64,000 nucleotides of DNA from Campylobacter rectus (GCF_004803795.1 NZ_CP012543.1:1674001-1738000); one strand, 5' to 3'; counted from the first letter of the stretch, positions 8,705 to 18,771 are shown. Translations and numbers: made by a program. The notes: generated by a model not told the origin, from the letters alone.

Positions 8705-9899
8705 GTTTAGCTCCGATCGAACCGTTTGAGCTCATAAGCGTGTTGGCTTCTTTTAGATCCTCGAGCGCCACGTCAAATTTCTGCGAAACTTCGCCCAGCG
8801 TATCGCCGCTTTTTACTATGTATTGAGCCAAGTAATTGACATTTTGTTCGCTTGGAATGACTAGTTTTTGGCTAGGCTTGATCTCGTTTGAGGCAAGGCC
8901 GTTGTATTCTTTTATGATTTTGTGATTTACGCCAGTTTTTTCGGCGATGCTTAGGATAGTGTCGTTTTCTTTGACGGTATAAATTTCAAATTTTCTATTT
9001 TGCGCCACTTCGAAGTTATCGCTAAACATTTTCGTTTTATTTGCCGGGATATAGAGATAATAAGGCTTTTCCGTAGGCGGAGTATAGACGAATTTTAAAT
9101 GCATATTGTATTCTTTCATCTTTTTTAGACTAAGCCCTATGCTATCCCCGACCTCCATTAACGTAGTGCCACCCGGGACGTTTATCTTTGATAGCTCTAT
9201 GCCGTTCGTGCCGCTTAAAGCCTGAGTTTTAGCGAGCAAATCGTCTTGCTCTTTGGCGATGTGCGCGGTGGTTAAAATTTTCTTTACGAATCTTTTTGTT
9301 TCTTTTGGGATATAGCTTTTTTTATCATCGAGCAGCGCGGCCAAATCAGTAGTTCCGGCCTTTCTTATCCCTGCTCTCAACCTCGCTTCGCCGCAGTTAT
9401 ACGCCATCATCGCAAGATACCATTTGCCAAAATCGTTTTTGAGGCTTTGCAGGTATTTCGTAGCTGCCGCCGTAGCCGCTACGGGGTCTTTTCTCTCGTC
9501 GGTATATTTATCGACTCTAAGGCCGTAAAGTTTCGCCGTAGACTCCATAAACTGCCAAATTCCTATGGCTTTTTTCTTAGAAACTATGTGGTTTGAAAAC
9601 CCGGACTCCGTCATAGCAAGATACAAAAACGATTCCGGGATACCTGATTCTTTTATGATTTTTTGAAGCACCGGGATGTGCTTGTAGCCGTTTTTAACGG
9701 TCCTGGCAAACTCTTTTCTTTTACCGTCTTTGATGGAATTTTTTATAGAAGCGTAGTGAGAGCTTTTTAAAAATTTAGCATCTATGTCGAATTCTTCCAA
9801 TATCATCTTTTGGGTTTGATCTGCATCCTTGTTGGTTGCGGCGGCAAAAAGCCACCCCATACATGCCAGACACAGCATTGCTACTCTAAAGATTTTCAT
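8688..9899 (-). CDS. mltD: Membrane-bound lytic murein transglycosylase, MltD-like (SLT + LysM)
   Basis: Exported lytic transglycosylase of 403 residues that cleaves glycan strands to 1,6-anhydro products. After a signal peptide (about 1-21) comes an SLT domain (about 85-200) with the catalytic glutamate in AMTESGFSN, then GIWQFMESTAKLYGL and MAYNCGEARL. At least two LysM repeats follow (about 305-350 and 358-400); the last ends abruptly in IGAKLAATE. A good AAGGAGAAAA site precedes the ATG. It is paired with RlpA, as in C. jejuni. Confidence 0.9.
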   Translation of the reverse strand: MKIFRVAMLCLACMGWLFAAATNKDADQTQKMILEEFDIDAKFLKSSHYASIKNSIKDGKRKEFARTVKNGYKHIPVLQKIIKESGIPESFLYLAMTESGFSNHIVSKKKAIGIWQFMESTAKLYGLRVDKYTDERKDPVAATAAATKYLQSLKNDFGKWYLAMMAYNCGEARLRAGIRKAGTTDLAALLDDKKSYIPKETKRFVKKILTTAHIAKEQDDLLAKTQALSGTNGIELSKINVPGGTTLMEVGDSIGLSLKKMKEYNMHLKFVYTPPTEKPYYLYIPANKTKMFSDNFEVAQNRKFEIYTVKENDTILSIAEKTGVNHKIIKEYNGLASNEIKPSQKLVIPSEQNVNYLAQYIVKSGDTLGEVSQKFDVALEDLKEANTLMSSNGSIGAKLAATE

Positions 9900-9913
9900 T
9901 TTTCTCCTTAAAA

Positions 9914-10699
9914 TTACGTGTTAAATTTCGTAAAAATTTTCTTCGCGTTTTTAGTCGTTATTTCCATTATCTCTTCTTCTTTTAAATTTAAAATTTCAGC
10001 CATCTTTGCGGCAACCAACCGTGTAAAAGCAGGCTCGTTTCTCTTGCCTCTAAAAGGCTCTGGCGCCAGATAAGGCGCGTCGGTTTCAAGCAAAAGCCTA
10101 TCTCGCGGAATTTGAGGCAAAATTTGAACCAAATTTTTCGCGTTTTTAAATGTCAAAACCCCGCCGATACCAAAGTAAAATTCGCCCATTTTCGCAAGCT
10201 CTAAAAGCAAGGGCGACGCGTTGTAGCAGTGCAAAACCGCGTTTTTTAACCTGCTTGCATACTCTTTTAAGATATTAAAACTATCTTCGTTCGCGTCTCT
10301 GATGTGCAAAACGACCGGCAAATTTAACTCCGCCGCCATATCGAGTTGCACCCTAAATACGCGCTTTTGCTCCTTTTTTTCGAACTCTTTTTTATCTTCG
10401 TCTTTAGGCAGACGAAAATAATCAAGTCCGCACTCGCCCACGGCGATGCATTTTTCGTCTTTTGCAAATTTATAAAGCACGTCCGCGTCAAATTCATCCT
10501 TATCATACGGATGAACGCCGACGGCAAAAAATACATTATCAAATTCGCGCGTTATTTTAGCCGCTTTTGGTAAATCATTAATATCAGCACCCGGTATCAG
10601 CACTCCACCGACACCGTTTTCTCGGGCATTTGCGATAACTTGCGCTATGTCGTTATCAAAGCTTTTATCATCTAAATGGCAGTGCGTGTCTATTATCAT
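9914..10699 (-). CDS. tatD: TatD-family metal-dependent hydrolase/DNase
   Basis: Cytoplasmic TIM-barrel hydrolase of 261 residues. Metal ligands are visible in IDTHCHLDDKSFD (HxH), GECGLDYF (Glu), VVLHIRDA (His), VLHCYNAS (His) and LETDAPYLAP (Asp). Family members are 3'-5' exonucleases on single-stranded DNA or act in quality control; the substrate here is not shown. Its stop overlaps nothing, while its start abuts the response-regulator gene (shared base at 10699), indicating one transcript. Confidence 0.93.
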   Translation of the reverse strand: MIIDTHCHLDDKSFDNDIAQVIANARENGVGGVLIPGADINDLPKAAKITREFDNVFFAVGVHPYDKDEFDADVLYKFAKDEKCIAVGECGLDYFRLPKDEDKKEFEKKEQKRVFRVQLDMAAELNLPVVLHIRDANEDSFNILKEYASRLKNAVLHCYNASPLLLELAKMGEFYFGIGGVLTFKNAKNLVQILPQIPRDRLLLETDAPYLAPEPFRGKRNEPAFTRLVAAKMAEILNLKEEEIMEITTKNAKKIFTKFNT

Positions 10700-11952
10700 C
10701 AGGCTATTTCTACTCTGTTTCGTCCGTTTTCTTTCGCCCTATAAAGAGCCTCGTCGGCAAGCTCCAAAAGCTCGTCCAGCCTATAATCACTCCTGCTAAA
10801 TGCCACTCCGATAGAAACGGTAAAGCTTATCTGCTCTTTTTTTAGCTGCACCTTGCAGTTTGCGATATTCGCTCTTAAATTTACGAAAAATTTAACCGCA
10901 TCTTCGTTCGAGATATCTTTTAAAATAATGCAAAATTCTTCCCCGCCGAATCTCGCTATCAAATCATCGCCTTTGGTCTCGTCGATCAGCTTTTTGGCTA
11001 GAGTTTTTAACACTTTATCGCCGCTATTGTGCCCATGAGTATCGTTTATTTTTTTAAAATGGTCGATATCCAGCATCGCTACGACGTAAGGCTCCATATG
11101 CTCCTCGGCGTAAGCGACGTATTCGTTCATATTTTCGTAAAAATACCGCCTATTATAAACGCCGGTCAGGAAGTCTTTATTCGCAAAATCGGCTATTTGG
11201 TTTATGTTTTCCATCGCTTCGATAGTATTGTTTACCCTACAAATGAGCTCTTCTTTCACAAAAGGCTTTGCGATAAAGTCGTTTGCGCCGTTTTTTAAAA
11301 ATATCGCGCCGTTTACATTCTCGCTCGGACTCGTCATCATCAAAACGCCGATTTGATTTTTATCGCCGATAGCTCTTATCTCTTTTAGCACCTCAAGGCC
11401 GTCTTTTACGGGCATCCTGTAGTCGCAAAGGGCGAGCTTGATGTCCGGATTATCGGTGAAATAATTCATCGCCTCCTCGCCGTGAGCGGCGGTAAATACC
11501 TGAAACTGGAGGCTGGTTAGGATTTTTTTAAGAGCGCTTCTAAAAGGCGCCGAATCCTCGACGACCATTACTTTGTATTGTCTATTTTTGCTGAGACGGT
11601 TGATGATCCGAAATATATAATTTATATCGTCCATATTGCCCTTATAGACGTAGTCCACGATGTCTTTATGGATAAAGCTCTCTCTGGTAGCCTCATCCAT
11701 GCTGCCCGTTAGCACGATGCTAGGCAAGCCTTTTGAGATGACGTAATCTACGACTTCGCCATTTGGAGCATCGGGCAAATTTAAATCAAGCAGCGCGATA
11801 AAATATTCTTTCGGATCGGTTAAAAACGCCTGCGCCTCGGCCAAACTGTGCGCTATATCGATATCCATTTCGACCTTATCTTCCATTTTTTTGGCGATCA
11901 GCTTGGCCAGAGCCTTGTTGTCTTCCACTATTAAAATTTTATTTTTTTCCAT
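10699..11952 (-). CDS. cbrR: Two-receiver GGDEF response regulator (CbrR-like)
   Basis: A 417-residue regulator with two tandem receiver domains (about 1-120 with LLDLNLPD, and 128-245 with ALCDYRMPVKDG) followed by a GGDEF domain (about 255-417) with an intact GGEEF signature near 332. The allosteric RxxD product-inhibition site is KGDD here, so its arginine is missing. Architecture and position match Cj0643 (CbrR, linked to bile resistance) as I recall it. Diguanylate cyclase activity is possible from the signature but not proven. No histidine kinase is adjacent. Confidence 0.85.
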   Translation of the reverse strand: MEKNKILIVEDNKALAKLIAKKMEDKVEMDIDIAHSLAEAQAFLTDPKEYFIALLDLNLPDAPNGEVVDYVISKGLPSIVLTGSMDEATRESFIHKDIVDYVYKGNMDDINYIFRIINRLSKNRQYKVMVVEDSAPFRSALKKILTSLQFQVFTAAHGEEAMNYFTDNPDIKLALCDYRMPVKDGLEVLKEIRAIGDKNQIGVLMMTSPSENVNGAIFLKNGANDFIAKPFVKEELICRVNNTIEAMENINQIADFANKDFLTGVYNRRYFYENMNEYVAYAEEHMEPYVVAMLDIDHFKKINDTHGHNSGDKVLKTLAKKLIDETKGDDLIARFGGEEFCIILKDISNEDAVKFFVNLRANIANCKVQLKKEQISFTVSIGVAFSRSDYRLDELLELADEALYRAKENGRNRVEIA

Positions 11953-12024
11953 TTATCGTCTCGTTCAAATTTTTCGCAAATATACCATTTATTTTCTTTT
12001 TTAAACATAAATTTTAAGCCAAAC

Positions 12025-13548
12025 TTAAACTACCAAAAGCTGCCTCGCAAAATTTATCGCCTCCTCCGTGATACGCTCGCCGCTTATCATTCTGGCTAGT
12101 TCACTCACGCGCTCCTCGCTTTTTAGCTCCCTTACGTTCGAGATTTCGCCGCGCTTTTCGACCAAAAAATGCGCGTTTGCTTTTGAGCTGAGCTGCGGCT
12201 GATGCGAGATAGCGAAAATTTGATAAAATTCGGCCAAATTTAGCAGCACGTTTGCGATACTCATCGCCTCTTTTCCGCTTAGATTAGCGTCTATTTCATC
12301 TAAGATTATGACGCCCTCGCCGCCTCCGGTGATCTTGCTTTCGCTCGCGATAAAAGCTAGCCTTAGGCGGTTTAGCTCGCCCGAGCTTAGATTTTTTAGC
12401 GCCGTCTCGTTTAGGCTCAAATTTACCTCGTCTCTGCCGGCTGCGTCAAGAGTTTTGCTATTTATCTTTAATGAAATCTCGCTCATATAAAGCTCTTTTA
12501 GAAACGAATTTATGAGCGACTCAAGCTCCTTTAAATTTGCCGCGCGAGCCTGACTGATTTTGTCCGCCAGCGCATTTACCGCGGCTTCATTTTGCTTAAA
12601 TTTACGCTCCAGCTCGCTCTTTTCAAAGCTTATATTTTCGTATCTTGCTAGCTCCGCCTTGCGCATTTTTAACGCCTGCAAAGCCTCCTCCTCGCCGCCG
12701 TAGCGACGCACGAGCGAGTTTATCGCCTCGATGCGGTCCAGCACGCCCCCCACATCCACGTCTTCCAGCTCGTCCATGTTTAGATTTTCGCGCGCCACTC
12801 GCAGCTCGTTCATCGCCTCCTCAAAAAAGCCGCTATCGATATCGCTGATGTTTAGCGCGTCCGTCACGGCCTGCTCGAGATTAAAAATTTGCTCCGCCCT
12901 ATTCCACGCTTCTAAAATTTTATCCTTTTTACTCAGGCGCTTTTTTAGCTCCATCAGCTCGTCAAATTCGCCGATCTTCGGGCTCACGCTCTCTATTTTA
13001 TTGATTTCAAAAGAGGCAAATTCCTTTAGCTCCTCCACTCTTTTTTCTTCGTCGATTATTTTTTTCAGCTCGCGCGAGATCCGGCTAAATTCGTCAAATT
13101 TGAGCCTACATTCGCCAAGCGTCTCATTAAATTTAGCGTCTTTTTTCGCTTGCAAGCTATCTAGCAAATTTAAAAATCTCTCGTTTTCAAATTCGTTTAT
13201 TTCCTTTGCGGATAGGTATTTGACGTGCTCTTTGGCGATGCTGGCGAGATTTTTTTTAGAAACGGCTTGCGAGTTTATAAAGTAGCGCGTCGTTTTGTCG
13301 CGAAAAAGCTTAAAGGTATTTATCTCCTCGCTCTCAAGACCGAATTCTTCAAGGTCGAATTTATGCGAGACGTCGGCCTCGATCAGCTTTGCTTCACTAT
13401 CTTTTAGCCCCAAAACCGCCATTATCGAGCCCATCAGGACTGATTTGCCCGCGCCGCTCACGCCCGTAAATACGCTAAGTCCGCGTCCGAAATTTAACTC
13501 GACGTTTTCAAAACTCAAATTTTGCTTTATCAAAATCCGCTCAATCAT
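12025..13548 (-). CDS. recN: DNA repair protein RecN
   Basis: SMC-like ATPase acting in double-strand-break repair. At 507 residues it is a little shorter than E. coli RecN. Walker A is [14 protein letters not shown] near residue 30, the centre (about 130-340) is Lys/Glu-rich coiled coil, and the C-terminal head shows the ABC signature [13 protein letters not shown] and Walker [15 protein letters not shown], then the His switch in FAISHQPQL. It overlaps the NAD kinase gene by eight bases. Confidence 0.95.
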   Translation of the reverse strand: MIERILIKQNLSFENVELNFGRGLSVFTGVSGAGKSVLMGSIMAVLGLKDSEAKLIEADVSHKFDLEEFGLESEEINTFKLFRDKTTRYFINSQAVSKKNLASIAKEHVKYLSAKEINEFENERFLNLLDSLQAKKDAKFNETLGECRLKFDEFSRISRELKKIIDEEKRVEELKEFASFEINKIESVSPKIGEFDELMELKKRLSKKDKILEAWNRAEQIFNLEQAVTDALNISDIDSGFFEEAMNELRVARENLNMDELEDVDVGGVLDRIEAINSLVRRYGGEEEALQALKMRKAELARYENISFEKSELERKFKQNEAAVNALADKISQARAANLKELESLINSFLKELYMSEISLKINSKTLDAAGRDEVNLSLNETALKNLSSGELNRLRLAFIASESKITGGGEGVIILDEIDANLSGKEAMSIANVLLNLAEFYQIFAISHQPQLSSKANAHFLVEKRGEISNVRELKSEERVSELARMISGERITEEAINFARQLLVV

Positions 13549-14416
13549 TATAGCCCCAATGTAATTTTTCTTTTAAAATTTGAAAATAATCTCTGCCGAC
13601 ATGGCGGATTAGCCGCGCCGTGTTCGCGCTTAGCGTCATACTCACGCTCTCAAGCTCGCTCATTTTATACCTGTCCTGCCCGTCGATCACCAGCACCGCC
13701 GCGCTTGCGGTTTTAAATTTGATCTCAAATCCGCGCGGAAGCACTACCGGACGCTGCGTGAGCGAGTGCGAGCAAACGGGCGTCACCACAAAAACGTCGC
13801 TGAGCGGATAGACGATAGCTCCGCCCGCGCTCATATTGTATCCGGTCGAGCCAACCGGCGTGGAGACGATGACGCCGTCGCCGAAATACGCGTTAAAGTA
13901 TTTTTCGTTCCAAAAAGCCTCTATATGCGTCATCGAACCTGATTTTTCGCCCGCTATAACCGCATCGTTAAAGGCGATCTTGCGTAAAATTTCGCCGCTT
14001 TTTTTATGCAAAAAAACGTCAAGCATAAAAGGAGTCTCGACCTCAAATTTGCCCGCAAAAAACTCGGCGAAAAATTTCTCGCATTCATTCATCGTGATAT
14101 CGGTCAAAAACCCGAGCCTACCGGCATGGATACCCAGCACGAAAGGCGAAATCTCGGCCGTTTTGCGACAAAGAGAGATAATAGTGCCGTCGCCTCCGAG
14201 CGAAATCAAAAAATCGCACTTTTTAGCTAGCGAGCGTATCTCGTATCCTTTTAAATTTAAGTGTCTGGCCGCGGCGTTTTCGAGTAAAATTTGAGTGCCG
14301 TAGCGAGCCAAAATCTCACGTAAAATTTCTATGTTGCCGGCCAAATCGGCATTTATTTTAGCGACTACGCCGACTTTTTTCACCTCTTTTGGAAGCAGTA
14401 AATTCTCGTTTTTCAT
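13541..14416 (-). CDS. nadK: NAD kinase
   Basis: Phosphorylates NAD+ to NADP+ in the cytoplasm. The GGDG motif is in [13 protein letters not shown], with [16 protein letters not shown] and VIDGQDRY further on. An upstream in-frame start at 14497 exists, but I chose the ATG at 14416 (MKNENLLLP). The extra 27 residues look non-coding, and the longer form would run across the aspS promoter. The chosen form has 291 residues, normal for the family. It precedes recN on the same strand with an eight-base overlap. Confidence 0.92.
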   Translation of the reverse strand: MKNENLLLPKEVKKVGVVAKINADLAGNIEILREILARYGTQILLENAAARHLNLKGYEIRSLAKKCDFLISLGGDGTIISLCRKTAEISPFVLGIHAGRLGFLTDITMNECEKFFAEFFAGKFEVETPFMLDVFLHKKSGEILRKIAFNDAVIAGEKSGSMTHIEAFWNEKYFNAYFGDGVIVSTPVGSTGYNMSAGGAIVYPLSDVFVVTPVCSHSLTQRPVVLPRGFEIKFKTASAAVLVIDGQDRYKMSELESVSMTLSANTARLIRHVGRDYFQILKEKLHWGYND

Positions 14417-14472
14417 AAGGTTGATTTTATCACATTTTGTTTTAAAAAAGCTGTGCGCAAGCAAATTTCTAG

Positions 14473-14478
14473 TATAAT
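14473..14478 (+). promoter_or_regulatory. -10 element for aspS
   Basis: TATAAT in CTAGTATAATGGCG, about 30 bases before the aspS ATG and between the divergent nadK and aspS starts. Confidence 0.65.
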
Positions 14479-14508
14479 GGCGCGTTAAAAACAGCAAAAG
14501 GAGTGAAA

Positions 14509-16260
14509 ATGCGTAGCCATTACTGCACTGATTTAAGCAGTGCCGACATAGGCAAAGAAGTTACGCTTTGCGGCTGGGTAAATACCTACCGCGACCACGG
14601 CGGCGTTATATTTTTGGACCTGCGCGATCGCACGGGACTGATCCAGATCGTCTGCGATCCGGCAGATAGCAAGAGCTCTCACGAGGTCGCATCGCACGTT
14701 CGCGACGAGTACGTGCTAAGGATAAAAGGCAAGGTTCGCGCTCGCGGCGAAGGCCTGGTAAATCCGCGCCTAAAAACGGGCGAGATCGAAGTAGTCGCAG
14801 ACGAAGTAATCGTCGAAAACCCGAGCGAGCCGCTACCTTTCGTCATCGGCGACGAGAGCGTAAATGAGGACATCAGGCTAAAATACAGATTTTTGGACCT
14901 TAGAAACGAAAAACTTCAAAATATCTTTAAAATGCGCTCAAAAGCGGCGATCGCGGCCAGAAACAGCCTAGATAAAATGGGCTTTATCGAGTTTGAAACG
15001 CCGATTTTAACCCGCGCGACGCCGGAGGGCGCCAGAGACTATCTAGTGCCTAGCCGCGTATATCCGGGTCAGTTTTACGCCCTGCCGCAAAGCCCGCAGC
15101 TTTTTAAACAGCTTTTGATGTGCTCAGGCTTTGATAAATATTTCCAGATCGCAAAATGCTTCCGCGACGAGGACTTGCGCGCCGATAGACAGCCGGAATT
15201 TACGCAGATAGATATCGAGATGAGCTTCATCGAGCAAGAAGATATCCTAAATATGGCCGAAAATATGCTAAAAGACGTCTTTGCCGCATGCGGATACGAT
15301 ATCCAAATCCCTTTTCGCCGTATGAGCTACAAAGAAGCGACCGAGAGCTACGGCAGCGACAAGCCCGATCTGCGCTACGATCTAAAGATGAACGACGTTA
15401 TCGACATTTTCGCGCGTTCCAGCAATGAAATCTTTAGCAAAATCGCAAGCGAGCCTAAGAAAAACCGCATCAAAGCGCTAAAAGTGCCAAACGGCGATAA
15501 TATCTTTAGTAAGCGCGAGATGAATAGATTTGAGGAATTCGTCCGCAAATTCGGCGCTCAAGGCCTTGGCTACTTCCAGATGAAAGAGAACGGGCTAAAA
15601 GGACCGCTTTGTAAATTTTTCGAGCAAAGCGACCTTGACGAGATCGTAGAGCGCTGCGAGCTAAAGGTCGGTGACGTCGTCTTTTTCGGCGCCGGCAAGA
15701 AAAAAGTCGTGCTTGATTATATGGGGCGATTTAGGATTTTCCTTGCCGAGCAAATGGGTATCATCGACCAAAACAAAATGGAGTTTTTGTGGGTGCTTGA
15801 TTTCCCGATGTTTGAGCAAAACGACGACGGCAGCTACTCGGCTATGCACCATCCGTTTACTATGCCTAAAAACATCGACGAGCCCGATCTCGAAGACATC
15901 CTATCGGTCGCTCACGACGTCGTGCTTAACGGCTATGAGCTTGGCGGCGGCAGCGTGAGGATACACAAAAACGACGTTCAGCAAAAGGTATTTAAGCTGC
16001 TAGGTATCGACGAAGCCGAGCAACGCGAGAAATTCGGCTTCTTGCTCGATGCGTTAAGCTTCGGCGCGCCTCCGCACGGCGGTATAGCGATCGGCTTTGA
16101 CAGGCTAAATATGCTGGTAAATAAAACCAGCTCGATCCGCGATGTCATCGCCTTCCCTAAAACCCAGCGCGCTCAGTGCCCGCTAACTAAGGCGCCTAGC
16201 GAAGCTAGCGGCGAGCAGTTGAGAGAATTAGGGCTAAGGCTGCGAGAAAAAGAAAAATAA
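14509..16260 (+). CDS. aspS: Aspartyl-tRNA synthetase (probably Asp/Asn-discriminating status unresolved)
   Basis: Class II synthetase of 583 residues. An OB-fold anticodon domain (about 1-110) is followed by the catalytic core with motif 2 near [20 protein letters not shown], an inserted GAD-type domain (about 290-420, typical of bacterial AspRS), and motif 3 [12 protein letters not shown] near residue 530. The start is the ATG at 14509, placed after AAAGGAGTG; the GTG two codons earlier lies inside that ribosome binding site. Many campylobacters lack AsnRS and use a non-discriminating AspRS with GatCAB; the sequence alone does not show this. Confidence 0.97.
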   Translation: MRSHYCTDLSSADIGKEVTLCGWVNTYRDHGGVIFLDLRDRTGLIQIVCDPADSKSSHEVASHVRDEYVLRIKGKVRARGEGLVNPRLKTGEIEVVADEVIVENPSEPLPFVIGDESVNEDIRLKYRFLDLRNEKLQNIFKMRSKAAIAARNSLDKMGFIEFETPILTRATPEGARDYLVPSRVYPGQFYALPQSPQLFKQLLMCSGFDKYFQIAKCFRDEDLRADRQPEFTQIDIEMSFIEQEDILNMAENMLKDVFAACGYDIQIPFRRMSYKEATESYGSDKPDLRYDLKMNDVIDIFARSSNEIFSKIASEPKKNRIKALKVPNGDNIFSKREMNRFEEFVRKFGAQGLGYFQMKENGLKGPLCKFFEQSDLDEIVERCELKVGDVVFFGAGKKKVVLDYMGRFRIFLAEQMGIIDQNKMEFLWVLDFPMFEQNDDGSYSAMHHPFTMPKNIDEPDLEDILSVAHDVVLNGYELGGGSVRIHKNDVQQKVFKLLGIDEAEQREKFGFLLDALSFGAPPHGGIAIGFDRLNMLVNKTSSIRDVIAFPKTQRAQCPLTKAPSEASGEQLRELGLRLREKEK

Positions 16261-16296
16261 GCATAAAAGCGTCGTCTCACCGCGCTATACGTCGTT

Positions 16297-16356
16297 GGTT
16301 TTAAAATTTGGCGCTCCGCAGGCTATACGCCTAGCGCACGCTTAAATTTTAAAACC
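16297..16356. terminator. Inverted repeat after aspS, possible terminator
   Basis: GGTTTTAAAATTTG (16297-16310) is complementary to AAATTTTAAAACC near 16344-16356, with a G/C-rich loop of about 33 bases. It lies 37 bases after the aspS stop. There is no clean T run after it, so it may be a processing or REP-like hairpin and not a classical terminator. Confidence 0.4.
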
Positions 16357-16374
16357 GCCTAGTCTAGCTTGGCG

Positions 16375-16644
16375 ATACTTCCGCTACAAAATTTATTTAA
16401 TTTTATTTTTTATTTTAAAGAAAAGGCGAAGTATCTTGCGATAAATTTAAATGTTGCGAAGAAATTTCGTCGCTTCTGTTTGTAGTTGCGACCATAGGAA
16501 AGCAAAGTATTAAATACTTCCGCTTTAAAATTTATAGTAAAAATGAAGGCAAAGTATTTTTCGCTTAGACGAGGCGGATTTTAATTTTTAAGCGCAGATA
16601 GAACATATAGTTCATCAAGCTAAAAGTTAAAATTCAACGAAGTA
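16375..16644. repeat. Cluster of six ten-base GCRAAGTAT boxes
   Basis: Boxes at 16375-16384 (minus, GCGGAAGTAT), 16425-16434 (plus, GGCGAAGTAT), 16501-16510 (plus, AGCAAAGTAT), 16514-16523 (minus, GCGGAAGTAT), 16548-16557 (plus, GGCAAAGTAT) and 16635-16644 (plus, AACGAAGTAT). The third and fourth face each other and form a dyad around TTAAATA. Function is unknown. Confidence 0.45.
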
Positions 16645-16680
16645 TAAGCAAAAAAGACAAGCCGTTTTAAAGGAAATTTT

Positions 16681-17247
16681 ATGAAAAAACTATTTTTAAT
16701 CATCGGCGCTCCGGGCTCCGGCAAAACCACCGACGCATCGCTAATCGCACAAGAAGATGCCAAATTTGCGCACTTCTCGACCGGCGATCTACTTCGCGCA
16801 GAGGTTGCCAGCGGCTCAGAGCTTGGCAAACTAATCGACGGCTTCATCTCAAAGGGCAACCTAGTCCCGCTTGACGTCGTCGTAAACGCAATCGTCTCGG
16901 CGATCAAAAGCTCGAACAAATCAAACGTCATCATCGACGGCTATCCGCGTAGCGTCGAGCAGATGACCGAGCTAGACAAGGTGCTAGCCGCGCAAAGCGA
17001 GATCGCGCTAAAAGGCGTGATCGAAGTGGACGTTAGCGAAGCCGTCGCACGCGAGAGAGTACTCGGACGAGCACGCGGAGCCGACGACAACAACGAGGTT
17101 TTTAATAACCGTATGAAGGTTTATCTGGAGCCGATCGAAGCGATACGTAAATTTTACAAAAGCAAAAATCTGCTCTATATCGTAAATGGCGAGCGCGCAA
17201 TCGAGCCCATAGTCGCCGACATCAAACAGCTCATCAACGCCTTATAA
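16681..17247 (+). CDS. adk: Adenylate kinase
   Basis: Interconverts ATP + AMP and 2 ADP. The P loop is [10 protein letters not shown] at residues 8-17, the AMP-binding segment is [12 protein letters not shown], and the catalytic region is [13 protein letters not shown]. The 188-residue length and absence of a Cys4 zinc motif indicate the short-LID type. The ribosome binding site is AAAGGAAATTTT. A perfect palindrome follows the stop. Confidence 0.96.
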   Translation: MKKLFLIIGAPGSGKTTDASLIAQEDAKFAHFSTGDLLRAEVASGSELGKLIDGFISKGNLVPLDVVVNAIVSAIKSSNKSNVIIDGYPRSVEQMTELDKVLAAQSEIALKGVIEVDVSEAVARERVLGRARGADDNNEVFNNRMKVYLEPIEAIRKFYKSKNLLYIVNGERAIEPIVADIKQLINAL

Positions 17248-17277
17248 TTTTAGAGTCCGAATTCGGACTCTAAAATT
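17246..17277. terminator. Perfect 32-base palindrome at the adk stop, likely terminator
   Basis: The two 16-base arms are exactly complementary, with TTTTAGAGTCCG on one side and CGGACTCTAAAA on the other and no unpaired loop. The first arm overlaps the adk stop codon. The A/T outer part can serve as the U tract in both directions. Confidence 0.6.
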
Positions 17278-17352
17278 AACTTATATAAAATCAACAAACG
17301 TTTGCGAAATATCATTAAAATCCACCGCATAATTCAAATTTCAAATAAAAAA

Positions 17353-17751
17353 ATGCTCAAAAATATCGCTTCGGCCGTTCTTGTAAGCACGGCATTTATA
17401 ATGGACGGATTTACGAGTCCCGCCGACAACCAAAATGCAGCGCTTAGTCGGCAAAAACACCGTGCGGGCGGCCGCCGCCGCAAAAGCAGTCTCTCTACGC
17501 CTAGCGACGTTTTTGCGCCGCAAAGAAAGATCGTCTCCGAAATTAGCCTCTCTAAGCATTACCGGTTTGCCGATAAAAACGGCGACGCCATAAGCTTGGA
17601 TCAACCGCCAAAAACACGCTCGTATGCATCTGCGGCGAGATCGACAAGAGTTTTGCGAAATTTTGATTATGCAAAATTTTTAGGCGACCGCCGCCTTTTA
17701 AATTTATCTAAAATTAAATCTCCCGCACAAAACCCGCTACGTCAAATTTAA
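17353..17751 (+). CDS. Hypothetical exported small protein (weak)
   Basis: I do not recognise this frame. From the ATG at 17353 it encodes about 132 residues beginning with a plausible signal peptide (MLKNIASAVLVSTAFIMDG, cleavage around residue 20-23), then a basic Arg/Ser-rich region and no known domain. There is no convincing ribosome binding site; a TTG at 17302 is an alternative start. It stands alone between the adk palindrome and a long A/T-rich gap. It may be a real but lineage-specific exported protein, or a chance frame. Confidence 0.35.
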   Translation: MLKNIASAVLVSTAFIMDGFTSPADNQNAALSRQKHRAGGRRRKSSLSTPSDVFAPQRKIVSEISLSKHYRFADKNGDAISLDQPPKTRSYASAARSTRVLRNFDYAKFLGDRRLLNLSKIKSPAQNPLRQI

Positions 17752-18252
17752 ATCCTCAAAAAACAAATTTCGCCGGCAAACCGAAATTCCTAAGATTTTT
17801 TAAATTTTGCATGCCTTGTATCAACGCGCGAGAGCCGCTCAAATTTGAAAAATTTAAATCCTCTTATCAAGCTTATTTAATCCGTTTTTGCCATTTTAAA
17901 GCGCAAACGACGCCTCCCCTCATCAACCAACTCGTCCTTTGCTCTTAAATTTACCGCCGCTTAATGAATAAATCATCGATTTTTTCGGCGCTCATCAAAT
18001 CGTCCTAAAATTTTATGCATTTAAATTTGAGCAAGCGAAATTCGCCGCCTCAAAAACCCGCCGAATTTTAATCCAAACTCTCGTTTTACTCCAAATTTAG
18101 CCGAGATTTTATATAATCGCTTATTTAAATTTCAAGGCAAACATCTCAAAGCGTTTTATAAGTCGGCGAAATTTAGCTCAAATTTAACGCTAAATTTCAC
18201 TAGGCCAAAGCCGCAAAAACGCCGCGAGATAAGAGCTTTACAAAGGATTAAA
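17752..18252. other. AAATTT-rich intergenic region upstream of ppa
   Basis: No gene seen. It is rich in AAATTT words like the 2179-2707 gap. Only a candidate -10 box for ppa (18112-18117) and its ribosome binding site stand out. Confidence 0.55.
18112..18117 (+). promoter_or_regulatory. Candidate -10 element for ppa
   Basis: TATAAT in TTTATATAATCGC. It would give a leader of about 130 bases before the ppa ATG; a nearer promoter is not obvious. Confidence 0.45.
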
Positions 18253-18771
18253 ATGAACGTTTCAAAAATCAAAGCAGGCTCAAACCCGGACAAAATCAAC
18301 GCCGTGATCGAGATCCCATACGGTTCGAACATCAAATACGAGATCGACAAAGATAGCGGCGCGGTCGTGGTCGATCGCGTGCTATACTCGGCGATGTTTT
18401 ACCCGGCAAACTACGGCTTCGTGCCAAACACCCTCGCAGCCGACGGCGATCCTGCCGATATCTTGGTGCTAAACGAATACCCTCTGCAAGCCGGCAGCGT
18501 GATCCCGTGCCGCCTCATCGGCGTGCTCGTGATGGAGGATGAAGCGGGTATGGATGAGAAGCTACTAGCCGTACCGGTCACCAAGATTGATCCGCGATTT
18601 GACGGGATCAAGAGCTATAAAGACCTGCCCGAGGCGACGCTAAATAAGATCAAAAATTTCTTCGAGACCTACAAAACGCTTGAGCCGAATAAATGGGTCA
18701 AAGTAAAAGAATTTAAATGCGCTGACGCTGCAAAAGATATCCTGGACGCGGCGATCAAAAACTACAAATAA
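18253..18771 (+). CDS. ppa: Inorganic pyrophosphatase (family I)
   Basis: Soluble enzyme hydrolysing pyrophosphate to phosphate and so driving biosynthetic reactions. Family signatures are IPYGSNIKYEIDKDSG near residue 18-35, the metal-binding D-x-D-P-x-D stretch as DGDPADILVL near 65, and KVKEFKCAD at the end. The length of 172 residues is normal. The AAAGGATTAAA site supports the ATG. Confidence 0.96.
   Translation: MNVSKIKAGSNPDKINAVIEIPYGSNIKYEIDKDSGAVVVDRVLYSAMFYPANYGFVPNTLAADGDPADILVLNEYPLQAGSVIPCRLIGVLVMEDEAGMDEKLLAVPVTKIDPRFDGIKSYKDLPEATLNKIKNFFETYKTLEPNKWVKVKEFKCADAAKDILDAAIKNYK

Larger units (their letters stand above)
16261..16680. other. Intergenic region with a hairpin and repeated GCRAAGTAT boxes
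   Basis: No credible gene. It begins with a large inverted repeat (16297-16356) and then contains six related ten-base boxes of the form GCGGAAGTAT, GGCGAAGTAT, AGCAAAGTAT or AACGAAGTAT in both orientations, listed separately. The adk ribosome binding site AAAGGAAATTTT closes the stretch. Confidence 0.6.

Noticed and set aside
12731-13285. 184-codon plus-strand Ser-rich frame inside recN
   Set aside because: Antisense shadow of the RecN coiled-coil codons; such Ser/Phe-rich frames arise opposite Glu/Lys-rich genes.
14417-14497. Longer NAD kinase start at 14497
   Set aside because: The added residues do not resemble the family, and the extension covers the aspS promoter at 14473-14478.
18118-18252. 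Riboswitch or attenuator in the long ppa leader
   Set aside because: No convincing paired structure or known motif; the length may simply mean the promoter is nearer than proposed.
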